Position numbers and translations under genes: made by a program. Shown here in pieces: positions 45,422 to 57,022 of a stretch of 64,000 nucleotides of DNA (position 1 is its first letter; the number at the start of each line of letters is the position of its first letter). The notes beneath the pieces were generated by a model. It made no database searches, was not told where the DNA came from, and was given only the letters and a program-made list of their open reading frames with translations. This DNA is from Emcibacter sp. (GTDB lineage Bacteria > Pseudomonadota > Alphaproteobacteria > Sphingomonadales > Emcibacteraceae), in assembly GCA_021741205.1 (NCBI GenBank), contig JAIOYI010000007.1, positions 62,001 to 126,000 of the forward strand. Direction: 5' to 3'.

Positions 45422-46801
45422 ATGAAGAAATATATAGTATCCGCCGTTGTATCCTTTGCAATGATCAGTGTTGCATTATTTGGTGCTACACCATCACAGA
45501 GCAAAAGTTCTGATACCTATAAACAACTCAATCTCTTTGGTGATGTTTTTGAAAAAATCCGTTCCCAATATGTCCGTGATGTTACGGATGAAGAACTGAT
45601 TGAGGCGGCCATTAATGGAATGCTAAGCTCCCTTGACCCCCATTCTAGCTATCTTAATCCAAAGAATTTTGAAGATATGCAGACCCAAACCAAAGGTGAA
45701 TACGGTGGACTTGGTATGGAAGTGACATTGGACAAAGGTGTCGTCAGAGTCGTGTCCCCTATTGATGATACCCCAGCAACACGGGCCGGAATACAGGCGG
45801 GTGATTATATTACCAAACTGGACGGCGAAGAAGTGATGGGCATGACCTTGAATGATGCGGTCTCGAAAATGAAGGGCAAGGTCGGAACAGATATTTTGAT
45901 CACCGTTATTCGCCAAGGTGAAAAAGCACCCTTAGAAATAACCCTCACCCGTGATACCATTTCCTTGAAATCTGTCCGTTCTCATCTTGAAGGAGAGGTG
46001 GGATATTTGCGTATTGCTTCTTTCAGTGAAAAAACAGAAGAGGAATTAAGTGCCGCCTTGAAAAAAATCAAAGAAGAACTAGGCGACAATCTTCAAGGCA
46101 TTGTTCTTGATCTGCGCAATAATCCCGGTGGTTTATTGAACCAGTCCATTGCCGTATCCAGTCTTTTTCTTGAACGAGGCGAGGTTGTTTCCACCCGCAC
46201 AAGAAATGATGAAGAAATTCAGCGCTATCCCGCCCGCAAAGGCGATGCCATTGGCGGCAAACCCCTTGTAATACTTATCAATGGTGGTTCGGCATCGGCT
46301 TCTGAAATCGTTGCAGGTGCCTTACAGGATCACCGGCGCGCAGTTGTGGTCGGAACCCAGTCTTTTGGTAAAGGCTCTGTTCAGACCGTTATTCCACTGG
46401 GCATAAATGGTGCTATGCGTCTGACCACGGCCTATTATTTCACACCTTCTGGTAGCTCCATCCAAGGCGAAGGCATTACACCAGATGTTATTGTAGAACA
46501 AATCCGTTTTGATGCCGTTGAAAAAGAGGACAGACCTCGCCGCAGTGAGAGTGATTTAAGAGGTAGTCTTGCAAACCCAAATGCTATTAATAAAGAAGTA
46601 GAAGTAGAAGTAGAAGTAGAAGTAGAAAAAGAGAAAGAAGAAAAAACCCCTGGCACATCTCCAACCTCTGCTGCTCTGCCAAAAGATATTAAGGATAAGC
46701 CCGTGAAAAAGCCGTCTTTAACCACGGCCCAAGAGGACTATCAATTAAATTATGCCGTTAATCTTTTACATGGCATGGCAATCGCACGGAATGTGGAGTA
46801 A
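45422..46801 (+). CDS. ctpA: C-terminal processing protease (S41)
   Basis: Periplasmic serine protease, 459 residues: signal peptide (1-27), cap helices, PDZ domain (about 90-170), S41 catalytic core. S292 (GGSASASE) and K317 (SFGKGSV) form the Ser-Lys dyad. The C-terminal region (about 375-440) is charged and low in complexity, with a KEVEVEVEVEVEKEKEE stretch encoded by five GAAGTA hexamers. Follows the EnvC-like gene by four bases; the gpmI-envC-ctpA-deacetylase-rppH order is conserved in alphaproteobacteria. Confidence 0.94.
   Translation: MKKYIVSAVVSFAMISVALFGATPSQSKSSDTYKQLNLFGDVFEKIRSQYVRDVTDEELIEAAINGMLSSLDPHSSYLNPKNFEDMQTQTKGEYGGLGMEVTLDKGVVRVVSPIDDTPATRAGIQAGDYITKLDGEEVMGMTLNDAVSKMKGKVGTDILITVIRQGEKAPLEITLTRDTISLKSVRSHLEGEVGYLRIASFSEKTEEELSAALKKIKEELGDNLQGIVLDLRNNPGGLLNQSIAVSSLFLERGEVVSTRTRNDEEIQRYPARKGDAIGGKPLVILINGGSASASEIVAGALQDHRRAVVVGTQSFGKGSVQTVIPLGINGAMRLTTAYYFTPSGSSIQGEGITPDVIVEQIRFDAVEKEDRPRRSESDLRGSLANPNAINKEVEVEVEVEVEKEKEEKTPGTSPTSAALPKDIKDKPVKKPSLTTAQEDYQLNYAVNLLHGMAIARNVE
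46595..46624 (+). repeat. ctpA: GAAGTA x5 hexanucleotide repeat in ctpA
   Basis: Five tandem GAAGTA units coding for (Glu-Val) pairs. Being a multiple of three, slippage would lengthen or shorten the acidic tail without a frameshift. Confidence 0.9.
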
Positions 46802-46832
46802 CTCTAAGAATAGTATCTAACGTAATATTGTC

Positions 46833-47975
46833 ATGGAAAAGCAAGAAATGGATGAAGAAACGCCTGAACTGACCAGTATAACACGCCGCAAGACCATCCG
46901 ACCATTGGTAGCGGCTTGGACATTTGTTATTGTCACCTTAATAACTGGCTTCATATGGCTTTCTCTATCCCATGACAATACCCCTACTACAGAAACAGAG
47001 GATGCTCATGCTGCAAAGTCTCATGATGAGCATTCCTCCTCTGACCCTAAGGCTGACGTTATCATTGCTGAAGACCTTCTCCATGATGATAAAGTCGCAG
47101 AGGTTACCCAACCAGAAGAGCCGCACGAGAAACCCCATGACAAAGAAATTGTCACCCATAACAGAGAAAGCCTCGCCAAGGCTCCAATAGATGGGTTATT
47201 TATAATGGGCGCAAATGGGCCACTTCCTGTGCTTGGCCCCGATTCAAAGGTTGCGTGGAAAGAATATGCCAAACCCATAGAAATCACTGATGACAGACCC
47301 ATGATCGCCGTAATCATCACGGGAATTGGGCTCAATAGCGCCTCTAGCGATATGGCCATTATGCGGTTACCCGAAGAAATTGACATGGGCTTTTCACCTT
47401 ATGGTCGAAACTTACAGAATTGGATGGATAAGACACGGCAATATGGCCATGAATCTTTTTTGATGATTCCTACCGAACCCATAAAATACCCAGAAAATGA
47501 CCCAGGTCCCCATACGCTATTATCAGGAGTATCGACACGGGATAATCTCAAAAAACTCGACTGGTTACTGTCACAAGTCACGGGCTATGTTGGGGTAATC
47601 AACGAAATGGGATCGAAACTCACCACATTAGAAGAAGACATGCTTCCTATTCTAACAGATTTAAATGATCGGGGATTAATGTTTTTGGATTCCCGCTCAA
47701 GCCGCTTTACGGTTGCGGCCAAACTGGCACGGCGAATTTCTATGCCCCGTGCGGTTAATAATATTTTTATTGATAATATCAAAGGCAGCGTTGAAATTAA
47801 CCAAAATCTTCTCCAACTTGAAAATACCGCACGAACCTACGGTGCTGCCATTGGCGTGGCCGAGGCTATCCCCTTAAGCATCACAGAAATCGAAAAATGG
47901 TCCAAAAACCTTGAGCAACGTGGCTTAAGGCTCGTCCCCATTACGGCGATTGCAAACCGACAACCCATCAATTAA
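46833..47975 (+). CDS. Divergent polysaccharide deacetylase family protein
   Basis: 380 residues with a membrane anchor (about 30-50), a histidine/aspartate/glutamate-rich linker (about 50-110) and a NodB-fold domain of the divergent deacetylase type (DUF610; PMIAVIITGIGLNSASSD, PYGRNLQNW, SLMIPTEPIKYP-like, LDSRSSRFTVA, NNIFIDN). Metal-binding residues of true deacetylases are not all evident. Typical successor of ctpA; function unknown. The linker has several HDEHSS-like acidic/histidine patches. Confidence 0.85.
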   Translation: MEKQEMDEETPELTSITRRKTIRPLVAAWTFVIVTLITGFIWLSLSHDNTPTTETEDAHAAKSHDEHSSSDPKADVIIAEDLLHDDKVAEVTQPEEPHEKPHDKEIVTHNRESLAKAPIDGLFIMGANGPLPVLGPDSKVAWKEYAKPIEITDDRPMIAVIITGIGLNSASSDMAIMRLPEEIDMGFSPYGRNLQNWMDKTRQYGHESFLMIPTEPIKYPENDPGPHTLLSGVSTRDNLKKLDWLLSQVTGYVGVINEMGSKLTTLEEDMLPILTDLNDRGLMFLDSRSSRFTVAAKLARRISMPRAVNNIFIDNIKGSVEINQNLLQLENTARTYGAAIGVAEAIPLSITEIEKWSKNLEQRGLRLVPITAIANRQPIN

Positions 47976-48013
47976 TATGACAGTAACTCTCTCTCAATAA
48001 ACTGGTATCCCTT

Positions 48014-48490
48014 ATGACTAATCATTCTTCCACTCTGCCTTATCGTTCTTGTGTTGGGGTCATGTTATTAAATAGGCAAGGCAAAGTTTTTGTCGCCAAG
48101 CGTATTGATACCATGGTCGAAGCATGGCAAATGCCCCAAGGTGGCATAGATAGCGGTGAAAATCCTGAAAATGCGATTTTTCGTGAAATGATGGAAGAGA
48201 TTGGCACAAGAAACGCTGAAATCATTCATGAAATGGACCCATGGCTTGCCTATGATTTGCCTGAACATTTGATCGGAAAGGTTTGGAAGGGAAAATATCG
48301 TGGCCAGAAAATGAAATGGTATCTTATGCGATATTTAGGACAAGATAGCGATATTGACTTAAATACCCATCACCCTGAATTTTCTGAATGGCAATGGATT
48401 AATATGGATGATCTTGTACATTCTATTGTTGACTTTAAGCGGCCCTTATATGCGCAATTGGTTGATCATTTTGGTCCATTAGTAAAATAA
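48014..48490 (+). CDS. rppH: RNA pyrophosphohydrolase
   Basis: Nudix hydrolase of 158 residues that removes pyrophosphate from the 5' end of mRNA, starting decay. The Nudix box G-x5-E-x7-REUxEE-x-GT is GGIDSGENPENAIFREMMEE plus IGT (residues about 43-65). YRSCVGVMLLN, KMKWYLMRYLG and SEWQWI are the RppH/NudH-specific segments. Follows the deacetylase gene by 38 bases. Confidence 0.95.
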   Translation: MTNHSSTLPYRSCVGVMLLNRQGKVFVAKRIDTMVEAWQMPQGGIDSGENPENAIFREMMEEIGTRNAEIIHEMDPWLAYDLPEHLIGKVWKGKYRGQKMKWYLMRYLGQDSDIDLNTHHPEFSEWQWINMDDLVHSIVDFKRPLYAQLVDHFGPLVK

Positions 48491-48504
48491 AGAGATCCCA
48501 ATTC

Positions 48505-49365
48505 ATGACCTTTGAATGCACCAAACTCAATATTTTTTCATCCCTACAACAGGCCTATAGATGTTTATGGCAATATAAAACGCAGCATGTGATGATCTCC
48601 CTTACCGCTGCCCTTCCCTTTTGTCTGGCGGGATTTTTGGGCTATCTTGATCCCCTCCTTTCCCTATCACACAAAGAGGGAACCATGCCGGAAGGCTTTA
48701 ACCTCGCATTTATCATCTTTATTCTAACCACATTTATTTGGATTATTCCCGTCATCATTCTATGGCACAGATTATATCTTTTGGGGCCTGAACATTTATT
48801 CAGAAAAAAAATATGGCCCCTGATTACCCGCACTTTAAGAGTATTGGCGAAATCACTGATTTTTTTAGGTATAGGATTTATTGCTGCCGCAACAATTACG
48901 GCCGCTATATTATATCTTAGGATCATGAGTGAATCTGCTGATATGAAGGGTACCATCACAGAAATGGGACACTCAGAATATGTTCTCTATGTCGTTGGAT
49001 TACTTGTTCTATTAACTTTTCTGATGGTTGTAGCCCTCCGATTAAGCATGGCCTTTTCCGCCTTATCCATTGGCAAGACATTAGGCTTCACCACATCATG
49101 GCGCATAACACGCAAAAACACTTTTCGCATGCTCATTGCGACTTTACTGGGTATCATACCTTTGCTTGGGATAAATATATTTATTTTATGGGCCATAAAA
49201 TATTTCTTTTTTGTGGATATTTTGTCAGGCACGGCGGAGAATATCACTCTGATTTATATTTTTGTGCTGTTGTTCTCTCCAATCTTAAGCCTACCCATTG
49301 CCCTATTATGTTCCCTTACAACAAGATTTTATCGTCATTGTGGCTGTGAGATGTTAAAGAAATAA
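48505..49365 (+). CDS. Multi-pass membrane protein of unknown function
   Basis: 286 residues with about six membrane helices (about 32-50, 66-90, 113-137, 155-177, 200-225, 245-270) and short loops. I do not recognise a family; charged residues are few and no catalytic motif is visible. It starts 14 bases after the rppH stop in the same direction, so it may be co-transcribed. The next gene is the TIGR02453 protein. Confidence 0.8.
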   Translation: MTFECTKLNIFSSLQQAYRCLWQYKTQHVMISLTAALPFCLAGFLGYLDPLLSLSHKEGTMPEGFNLAFIIFILTTFIWIIPVIILWHRLYLLGPEHLFRKKIWPLITRTLRVLAKSLIFLGIGFIAAATITAAILYLRIMSESADMKGTITEMGHSEYVLYVVGLLVLLTFLMVVALRLSMAFSALSIGKTLGFTTSWRITRKNTFRMLIATLLGIIPLLGINIFILWAIKYFFFVDILSGTAENITLIYIFVLLFSPILSLPIALLCSLTTRFYRHCGCEMLKK

Positions 49366-49389
49366 AAACGGCAAAAAAGGACGCATAAA

Positions 49390-50085
49390 ATGACAGAGCA
49401 ATTTAACGGTTTTGATCAAAATTTCTGGCAGTTTTTTAGTACCCTTAAACATAATAACAATAGAGAATGGTTCGCCGTCAACAAAGACCGCTATCATAAT
49501 CATGTGGTTGCCCCCATCAGCGCCTTCATCGCGGACATCGCTCCCGCCTTGCAAGAAATATCCCCTCATTATAATGCCGACCCACGACCCCATAAAGGGT
49601 CAATGTTTCGCATATATCGTGATGTGCGTTTTGCAAAAGACGGCAAACCCTATAAGGAACATGCCGCCGTCCAGTTCCGTCACAGATTGGGCAAGGACGC
49701 CCATGCCCCTGGATTTTACGTTCATCTCGAAGAGGGCAATATTCGTTACGGCGGCGGTATTTGGGTGCCACCCAGTGATGTGCTTTTAAAGATCAGGGAA
49801 CGTATCGCTTATTATCCCGAAAAATGGCAATCCGTCATCGAAGATAAAGACTTTATCAAGAATTTCAAGACCATAAGGGGCGATAGCCTCATACGGCCAC
49901 CGCGTGGTTTTGACGCAAGCAATCCCCATATAGAGGACATTAAACGCAAAAGCTTTTTTGCCATGAAAGAAGGTACCCTCGCAAGCGCAAAATCAGCAGA
50001 TTTTGTGGATGAGGTGATAGAGAGCTTTGAGGCCGCAAGCCCGCTCATGTGTTTTATTTCCGATGCGGTTGATGTGGCCTTTTAA
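49390..50085 (+). CDS. TIGR02453/DUF2461 family protein
   Basis: 231 residues of the TIGR02453 family. FWQFFSTLKHNNNREWF at the start, FRIYRDVRFAKDGKPYKEH at about 73-91 and GGIWVPP at about 120 are family landmarks; PRGFDASNPH lies near the end. The function of the family is not established. Stand-alone, soluble protein, followed by a bidirectional terminator. Confidence 0.88.
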   Translation: MTEQFNGFDQNFWQFFSTLKHNNNREWFAVNKDRYHNHVVAPISAFIADIAPALQEISPHYNADPRPHKGSMFRIYRDVRFAKDGKPYKEHAAVQFRHRLGKDAHAPGFYVHLEEGNIRYGGGIWVPPSDVLLKIRERIAYYPEKWQSVIEDKDFIKNFKTIRGDSLIRPPRGFDASNPHIEDIKRKSFFAMKEGTLASAKSADFVDEVIESFEAASPLMCFISDAVDVAF

Positions 50086-50092
50086 AGCAACA

Positions 50093-50126
50093 AAAAACCC
50101 CACGAAAATTAATGCGCGGGGTTTTT
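50093..50126. terminator. Bidirectional terminator
   Basis: AAAAACCCC (50093-50101) pairs with GGGGTTTTT (50118-50126). The T run reads as a terminator on the + strand for the TIGR02453 gene, and on the minus strand for the atp operon. Confidence 0.85.
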
Positions 50127-50147
50127 ATGAAAACAATATTGTTTTTA

Positions 50148-50555
50148 CTAAGCAACCAGATCAAGAACATCCAGAATTTCAACCAGACGATCCCGAACTT
50201 TGTTCGCATCGGCCAATTGTTGTTCATTTTTAGCGTCGGCCACATCTTCGTTGGCATTCTTAAGATCGGCCTCTAATGCTGCACGATCAATATCCGCCAT
50301 GGGTGTTGCTTCTTCGGCCAGAATGGTCAAACCATTGGGATTAACCTCGGCAAAACCACCCCGTACCAACAGATCCTGTACATCATCACCGTCATAAACA
50401 TGCAAAATGCCTGTACGTAATGTGGACACGGCTGGTGCATGATTGATCAAGACACCGAAATCACCCTCAACACCCGGTACAACCACCATATCCACATCAG
50501 AGGATATCAAAAGTCTTTCTGGTGATACCAGTTCGAAATGTAATTTTTCCGCCAT
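50148..50555 (-). CDS. atpC: ATP synthase epsilon subunit
   Basis: 135 residues: N-terminal beta-sandwich (about 1-85, with LVSPERLLIS and VPGVEGDFGVLINHAPAV) and a two-helix C-terminal hairpin (about 88-132). Part of the F1 central stalk; the C helices regulate rotation. Last gene of atpHAGDC; it begins 23 bases after atpD. As in most alphaproteobacteria, the Fo genes are not in this operon. Confidence 0.96.
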   Translation of the reverse strand: MAEKLHFELVSPERLLISSDVDMVVVPGVEGDFGVLINHAPAVSTLRTGILHVYDGDDVQDLLVRGGFAEVNPNGLTILAEEATPMADIDRAALEADLKNANEDVADAKNEQQLADANKVRDRLVEILDVLDLVA

Positions 50556-50578
50556 TTCTATACCTTTATAGCTCTAGC

Positions 50579-52009
<1,431 letters not shown>

Positions 52010-52038
52010 TCAACTCTCGTTTAATGTCTTCGTCTAGA

Positions 52039-52917
52039 TCAGATAGCTTCTGCACCTGAAATAATTTCAATTAATTCATTGGTTATAACGGCCTGACGGG
52101 TACGGTTATACGTCGTCCGGAGACTGTCAATCATTTCACCAGCGTTACGGGTTGCATTATCCATAGCCGTCATACGCGAACCTTGTTCACTGGCCGCATT
52201 TTCAAGCAATGCCCTAAACAGTTGGACGCCAACATTACGGGGCAATAAGGCCTCCAATATTTCTGTCTCATCCGGTTCATAGTCATAGGCCCCACCCCCA
52301 AGATCAACAACCTTATCCGCATCAAAAGACGCCGGAATCATTTGTTGATCGGTTACAATCTGGGTAAGGGCGGACTGGAATTTAGCATAGAACAAAGTGC
52401 AAACATCAAATTCGCCCCGTTCAAAGGCAGCCAAAAGATAGTCCGCAACGGGCATGGCATCGGAAAAACCGAGACGCTTCACATGGGACATATCAAAATG
52501 TTTAATCATGCGGCTTTTATAGTCACGGCGCAGCGAGGCTGCCCCCTTTTTGCCGATAGTCACTATCTTAACATCTTTTCCTTCGGCAAGTAGGCGCGCG
52601 ATCTTAAGTCTGGCTCCTTTAACGATATTGGTGTTAAAGCCACCGCAAAGGCCACGCTCCGAGGTCGCAACAACCACAAGATAAACATCATCCTTGCCCG
52701 TTCCGCCAAGAAGTTTCGGACCACCAACTTGACCAACCATGCTTGAGGCCAGTGATGCCAAAACGCTTTCCATACGTTCCGCATAGGGACGTGCTGCTTC
52801 TGCTGCTTCCTGCGCACGGCGTAACTTTGATGCCGCAACCATTTTCATGGCCTTGGTGATCTTTTGCGTGCTTTGAACGCTTGCGATACGGTTTCTAAGA
52901 TCTTTAAGGTTAGCCAT
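52039..52917 (-). CDS. atpG: ATP synthase gamma subunit
   Basis: Central rotor shaft of F1, 292 residues, two coiled-coil helices (N-terminal [20 protein letters not shown] and C-terminal [20 protein letters not shown]) around a Rossmann-like middle domain. GLCGGFNTN near 92 is conserved. Normal length. Lies between atpA and atpD. Confidence 0.97.
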   Translation of the reverse strand: MANLKDLRNRIASVQSTQKITKAMKMVAASKLRRAQEAAEAARPYAERMESVLASLASSMVGQVGGPKLLGGTGKDDVYLVVVATSERGLCGGFNTNIVKGARLKIARLLAEGKDVKIVTIGKKGAASLRRDYKSRMIKHFDMSHVKRLGFSDAMPVADYLLAAFERGEFDVCTLFYAKFQSALTQIVTDQQMIPASFDADKVVDLGGGAYDYEPDETEILEALLPRNVGVQLFRALLENAASEQGSRMTAMDNATRNAGEMIDSLRTTYNRTRQAVITNELIEIISGAEAI

Positions 52918-52955
52918 ACTGACTTTTCCTAAAATTTACTTTATTTAAAATTCAC

Positions 52956-54485
52956 CTAAACAAAATTTTTCACAAAATTTGCCAGTATCTCTTTCAGCTT
53001 GGTTTCAACTTCACCTGAAACCTTGCCTTCTGTATTAATGCTGTTCAGGACATCTGAATGTTTTGAATGCATTTCTGCAATAAAGGTTTCTTCAAAACGT
53101 CCAATATCAGCAACCGCCACCTTATCCAAATAGCCCTTCACACCAGAGAAGATGGAAACCACCTGTTCTGCAACGGACATTGGTGAATATTGTGCCTGTT
53201 TCAACAGTTCCGTAAGGCGCGCACCACGGTTCAGCAATTGTTGGGTCGCCGCATCAAGGTCGGAACCAAACTGAGCAAATGCTGCCATTTCGCGGTACTG
53301 CGCAAGTTCCAGCTTAATGGAACCAGAAACCTGTTTCATGGCCTTTGTCTGAGCAGATGATCCCACACGAGACACGGAAAGACCCACGTTAATGGCCGGA
53401 CGAATACCTTGATAGAATAATTCAGTTTCAAGGAATATCTGACCATCGGTGATAGAAATCACGTTTGTCGGAATATAGGCAGACACGTCACCAGCCTGTG
53501 TTTCAATGATCGGCAAAGCCGTCAAAGATCCCGCACCGTTGGCATCGTTCATTTTCGCCGCACGTTCAAGCAAGCGTGAATGAAGATAAAACACGTCACC
53601 GGGATAAGCTTCACGACCAGGCGGACGACGAAGCAGCAATGACATCTGACGATAAGCCACAGCCTGTTTTGACAAGTCATCATGAACAATAACCGCATGC
53701 ATACCATTGTCACGGAAAAATTCGCCCATGGCAGTACCCGTATAAGGAGCCAAGAATTGTAGCGGAGCAGGCTCGGATGCGGTTGCGGCAACAATGATGG
53801 AATATTCCATAGCGCCGCGTTCTTCCAATGCCTTTACGATCTGGGCAACGGTTGAACGTTTTTGCCCGATAGCAACATAAATACAATAAAGTTTCTTGCC
53901 TTCGTCATCACCAGCATTAATGGTTTTCTGGTTAAGAAAAGTATCAATGGCAACAGCCGTTTTACCCGTTTGGCGGTCACCAATGATCAATTCACGTTGG
54001 CCACGTCCAATGGGAACCAAGCTATCAATAGCCTTAAGACCTGTTTGAACGGGTTCATGAACAGATTTACGCGGGATAATACCAGGAGCCTTCACTTCAA
54101 CACGGGTCCGTTTAACATCCGTTAAAGGCCCCTTACCGTCAATGGGGTTACCAAGCGCATCAACAACACGACCAAGCAGACCACGACCAACAGGAACGTC
54201 CACAATGTTACCGGTACGTTTAACCGTGTCGCCTTCTTTAATGTCACGGTCAGATCCGAAAATCACAACCCCCACATTATCGGCTTCAAGGTTAAGGGCC
54301 ATACCCATAATCTTACCAGGGAATTCGACCATTTCACCGGCCTGAACATTGTCAAGGCCGTAAACACGGGCAATACCGTCCCCGACTGACAGAACCTTAC
54401 CAACTTCTGAAACTTCTGCTTCCTCACCAAAATTGGTGATTTGCTCTTTCAGGATCTTAGATATTTCCGCTGCACGGATGTCCAT
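52956..54485 (-). CDS. atpA: ATP synthase alpha subunit
   Basis: Non-catalytic nucleotide-binding F1 subunit, 509 residues. Walker [10 protein letters not shown] near 171-179, the arginine finger region VSRVGSSAQ near 371-379 and [11 protein letters not shown]. Its ATG shares one base with the atpH stop (TAATG). Normal length and sequence. Confidence 0.98.
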   Translation of the reverse strand: MDIRAAEISKILKEQITNFGEEAEVSEVGKVLSVGDGIARVYGLDNVQAGEMVEFPGKIMGMALNLEADNVGVVIFGSDRDIKEGDTVKRTGNIVDVPVGRGLLGRVVDALGNPIDGKGPLTDVKRTRVEVKAPGIIPRKSVHEPVQTGLKAIDSLVPIGRGQRELIIGDRQTGKTAVAIDTFLNQKTINAGDDEGKKLYCIYVAIGQKRSTVAQIVKALEERGAMEYSIIVAATASEPAPLQFLAPYTGTAMGEFFRDNGMHAVIVHDDLSKQAVAYRQMSLLLRRPPGREAYPGDVFYLHSRLLERAAKMNDANGAGSLTALPIIETQAGDVSAYIPTNVISITDGQIFLETELFYQGIRPAINVGLSVSRVGSSAQTKAMKQVSGSIKLELAQYREMAAFAQFGSDLDAATQQLLNRGARLTELLKQAQYSPMSVAEQVVSIFSGVKGYLDKVAVADIGRFEETFIAEMHSKHSDVLNSINTEGKVSGEVETKLKEILANFVKNFV

Positions 54486-55069
54486 TATCCAACCTCTTTC
54501 ATTAATTCTTCAAGATTAGCGAGTTTAGTCGTCAGTGACGAATCAATCATGCGAGAACCAATTTTGACAACCATTCCTCCAAGGAGACCTTCGTCAAGAT
54601 TCGTTTCCACATTCACGTCACTGCCGACCATTGATTTTAGTTTAGCTTTTAGCGCATCAAGTTGAGTTTTGGTTAACTTATGCGCTGTGACAACAGAGGC
54701 ACTCACTTCACCATTATGATGACTGAGAATTCTGTTAAATTCAGATATAATATTTTCCAGCTGATCCAATCGGCCATTATGCGCCACAACACCGATGAAA
54801 TTCGCCACCAGCTTATCAAGCTTTGCGGTTTTAACCACAGCCGCCATTGCGCGGCCCTTTTCTTCGGAAGAAAAAACGGGATTTAAGGTAAGCCCTTTAA
54901 GATCCTTGCTCTCCTGAAGTAACGCCCGAAGAGCACCCATATCCTTTGCTACTTTATCCAGCAGCTTTGCATCCAACCCCAACTCAAACAATGCAATAGC
55001 ATAACGGCCTGCAAGTCCAGAAATTGTCAGGTTTTCAGAAACAATTTTAGAAGCCATATCAGAGGGCAA
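54485..55069 (-). CDS. atpH: ATP synthase delta subunit
   Basis: OSCP-type subunit joining F1 to the stator, 194 residues: helical N domain ([14 protein letters not shown]) and beta-containing C domain ([13 protein letters not shown] near the end). The best start is TTG 55069, since AAGGA lies seven bases ahead of it; ATG 55057 has no such site. It heads atpHAGDC. The upstream 231-base gap contains the divergent promoter region and the AsnB-like gene's leader. Confidence 0.95.
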   Translation of the reverse strand: MPSDMASKIVSENLTISGLAGRYAIALFELGLDAKLLDKVAKDMGALRALLQESKDLKGLTLNPVFSSEEKGRAMAAVVKTAKLDKLVANFIGVVAHNGRLDQLENIISEFNRILSHHNGEVSASVVTAHKLTKTQLDALKAKLKSMVGSDVNVETNLDEGLLGGMVVKIGSRMIDSSLTTKLANLEELMKEVG

Positions 55070-55254
55070 CGTTCTTTCCTTAAAGTTTGTTTTGGCACCA
55101 AATCATTTTTAACTATTTTCATATAAAAAACACGGTATAAAATGACAAGATATATTTTTGTTGGGGGATACCTAGCACAGTGATCTGCATACTTCAAGAC
55201 AGCAAATTGGTAACTTGATTTTTTTTTGTGCCCGATGCAAATTAAAATCCACCA

Positions 55255-55293
55255 TAAGGACGGTAAAAGTCCTTATATTCTATAAAAAAGGAC
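55255..55293 (+). promoter_or_regulatory. Possible ribosome-site switch hairpin
   Basis: TAAGGAC (55255-55261) can pair with GTCCTTA (55269-55275) as a 7-bp hairpin. The same GTCCTT can alternatively pair with the ribosome site AAGGAC (55288-55293) in front of the ATG at 55301. The two pairings exclude each other, so translation could be switched; it may also be coincidence. Confidence 0.35.
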
Positions 55294-55300
55294 CTGTTAA

Positions 55301-57022
55301 ATGGGGGATTTTATCCTTTATAACAAAAATAAATTATCTGAAACAAAAATAAAGACGACCTTATCCAGTCTTGCCCATCAGGGGTCTAAGAACCCTATTC
55401 TTGCTGAGCATGATTCTTATGTAATATGCTGTTTCCCCAAACAAATTTCCCCTATCGATAATATTTTTACCGATGATCATGGTGATTTCTGTGCCGCATC
55501 AGGAACTTTCATATACAAAAATCAAATGGGAACCATGGCGTTAAAATCCCTTCTCCATGATTTTAATCCAGATCATTATCAACCAGAAGATTACAGTGGT
55601 ATTTTTACCATCATCCTAAAAAAAGATAATCGTCTATTTTTATTCACAGACCCCCTTGGTGGCAGTCGAATCTATCAAAATGACCAAAGAACGCTTTGGT
55701 CATCGTCCTTTCTAGCGGCAGCGACGGCCTCTCATTCACTCTCCCCCAATAAACAATGCCTTTATGAATATGCCTTTCAGGAAACCACCTATGGCCAAGA
55801 AACCGTCTTTCATGAAATAAAGTGCATGGATGCCCTGAAGATTTTTGAAATCAAGGACGACGGTTTAGTTGCTCATCAAAAGAATCTGATCTTTGATTAT
55901 AACCCGTCAAGTGATTCTCGGCAAAATCTTGTCACACAAACCGCCACACTTTTACAAAATACGGTAAAGCCCATTTCACAGATATTTGGTGATAAAATCA
56001 GAACCGCTCTATCGGGAGGCTATGATTCACGGCTTATGCTGTCTTTATTGAAAAATAGCGGATCAAATCCTCATGTCTATGTTTACGGACCAGACAACAG
56101 TCCCGATGTAAAAATCGCCCAAAGCATTGCCAAGGCCGAAAACTTTACCCTAGATCATATAAACAAGGGAAAATACCCCACCCCCTCCCCTGATGACTAT
56201 AAAAATATCGTGCAAGATAATTTTTATGCGCTTGATGGTCTGCCCACGGAAAGCATTTTTGATTTTGGCGCCAATATGAAGACCCGACGAAAAAGAGCCG
56301 AACAGGGTCATATGGTATTTAACGGCGGCGGCGGCGAAATTTTCCGCAATTTCTTTTATCTGCCCGATGGAAATTTCACCATCACCGATTTGATCAACAG
56401 TTTTTATGCCCGCTATGCAAATATCCAGTGCCAAGACGTCTTTGACGAAAAAGAGTATCGGAATAATCTTCGCCATAAAATCAAAGCAGCCCTTGGGGTC
56501 GAGAGTGACAATTTAAGCCGCACAGAAATTGAATTTGCCTATCCTGCCTTTCGTTTGCGCTATTGGACAAGTCGGGACAATAACAACAACACCCGTCTCG
56601 GTTCTTATCTGACACCTTTTATTTCATACAAAACCATAAAACAGGCGCTTACCATTCCGCTTTCCTTAAAGAATCATGGTACCTTTCAAGCCGATCTCAT
56701 AAAAATCATAAGCCCCACCCTTGCCTCTTATTTGTCTGATTATGGTTATGCTTTTGATGAGTCTGTGCCAAACAAAATTAAACTCAAAAATTACCTGACC
56801 TATTACAGACCAACAATTTTACGCCGTTACAGCTATGCCATTCAGCATAAAATGAGAAAACTTATTTTGCCAAAAACCCTGGAACCCGCCTTTTTAAATC
56901 CCATTTTTCCTGATGGCACACCCCATATGGATCAATATTTCAAAATCGAAAATATCAAAGATGTGGGCATGCTAAGCCGCATTTACACTATGGAATATCT
57001 GTTTCGTTATTTTAATCTTTAA
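55301..57022 (+). CDS. Asparagine-synthase-like amide ligase without glutaminase cysteine
   Basis: 573 residues in two parts: an N-terminal domain (about 1-200) with the general shape of a class II glutamine amidotransferase (LFTDPLGGSRIY) but beginning MGDF, so the catalytic Cys2 is missing; and an asparagine-synthase domain with PP-loop SGGYDS (238-243) and the acidic loop NGGGGEIF (341-348). The enzyme should activate a carboxylate with ATP but cannot use glutamine as ammonia source, like lasso-peptide cyclases and beta-lactam synthetases. No precursor peptide, protease or other biosynthetic gene lies beside it; it is isolated between atp and priA. Substrate unknown. Confidence 0.82.
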   Translation: MGDFILYNKNKLSETKIKTTLSSLAHQGSKNPILAEHDSYVICCFPKQISPIDNIFTDDHGDFCAASGTFIYKNQMGTMALKSLLHDFNPDHYQPEDYSGIFTIILKKDNRLFLFTDPLGGSRIYQNDQRTLWSSSFLAAATASHSLSPNKQCLYEYAFQETTYGQETVFHEIKCMDALKIFEIKDDGLVAHQKNLIFDYNPSSDSRQNLVTQTATLLQNTVKPISQIFGDKIRTALSGGYDSRLMLSLLKNSGSNPHVYVYGPDNSPDVKIAQSIAKAENFTLDHINKGKYPTPSPDDYKNIVQDNFYALDGLPTESIFDFGANMKTRRKRAEQGHMVFNGGGGEIFRNFFYLPDGNFTITDLINSFYARYANIQCQDVFDEKEYRNNLRHKIKAALGVESDNLSRTEIEFAYPAFRLRYWTSRDNNNNTRLGSYLTPFISYKTIKQALTIPLSLKNHGTFQADLIKIISPTLASYLSDYGYAFDESVPNKIKLKNYLTYYRPTILRRYSYAIQHKMRKLILPKTLEPAFLNPIFPDGTPHMDQYFKIENIKDVGMLSRIYTMEYLFRYFNL

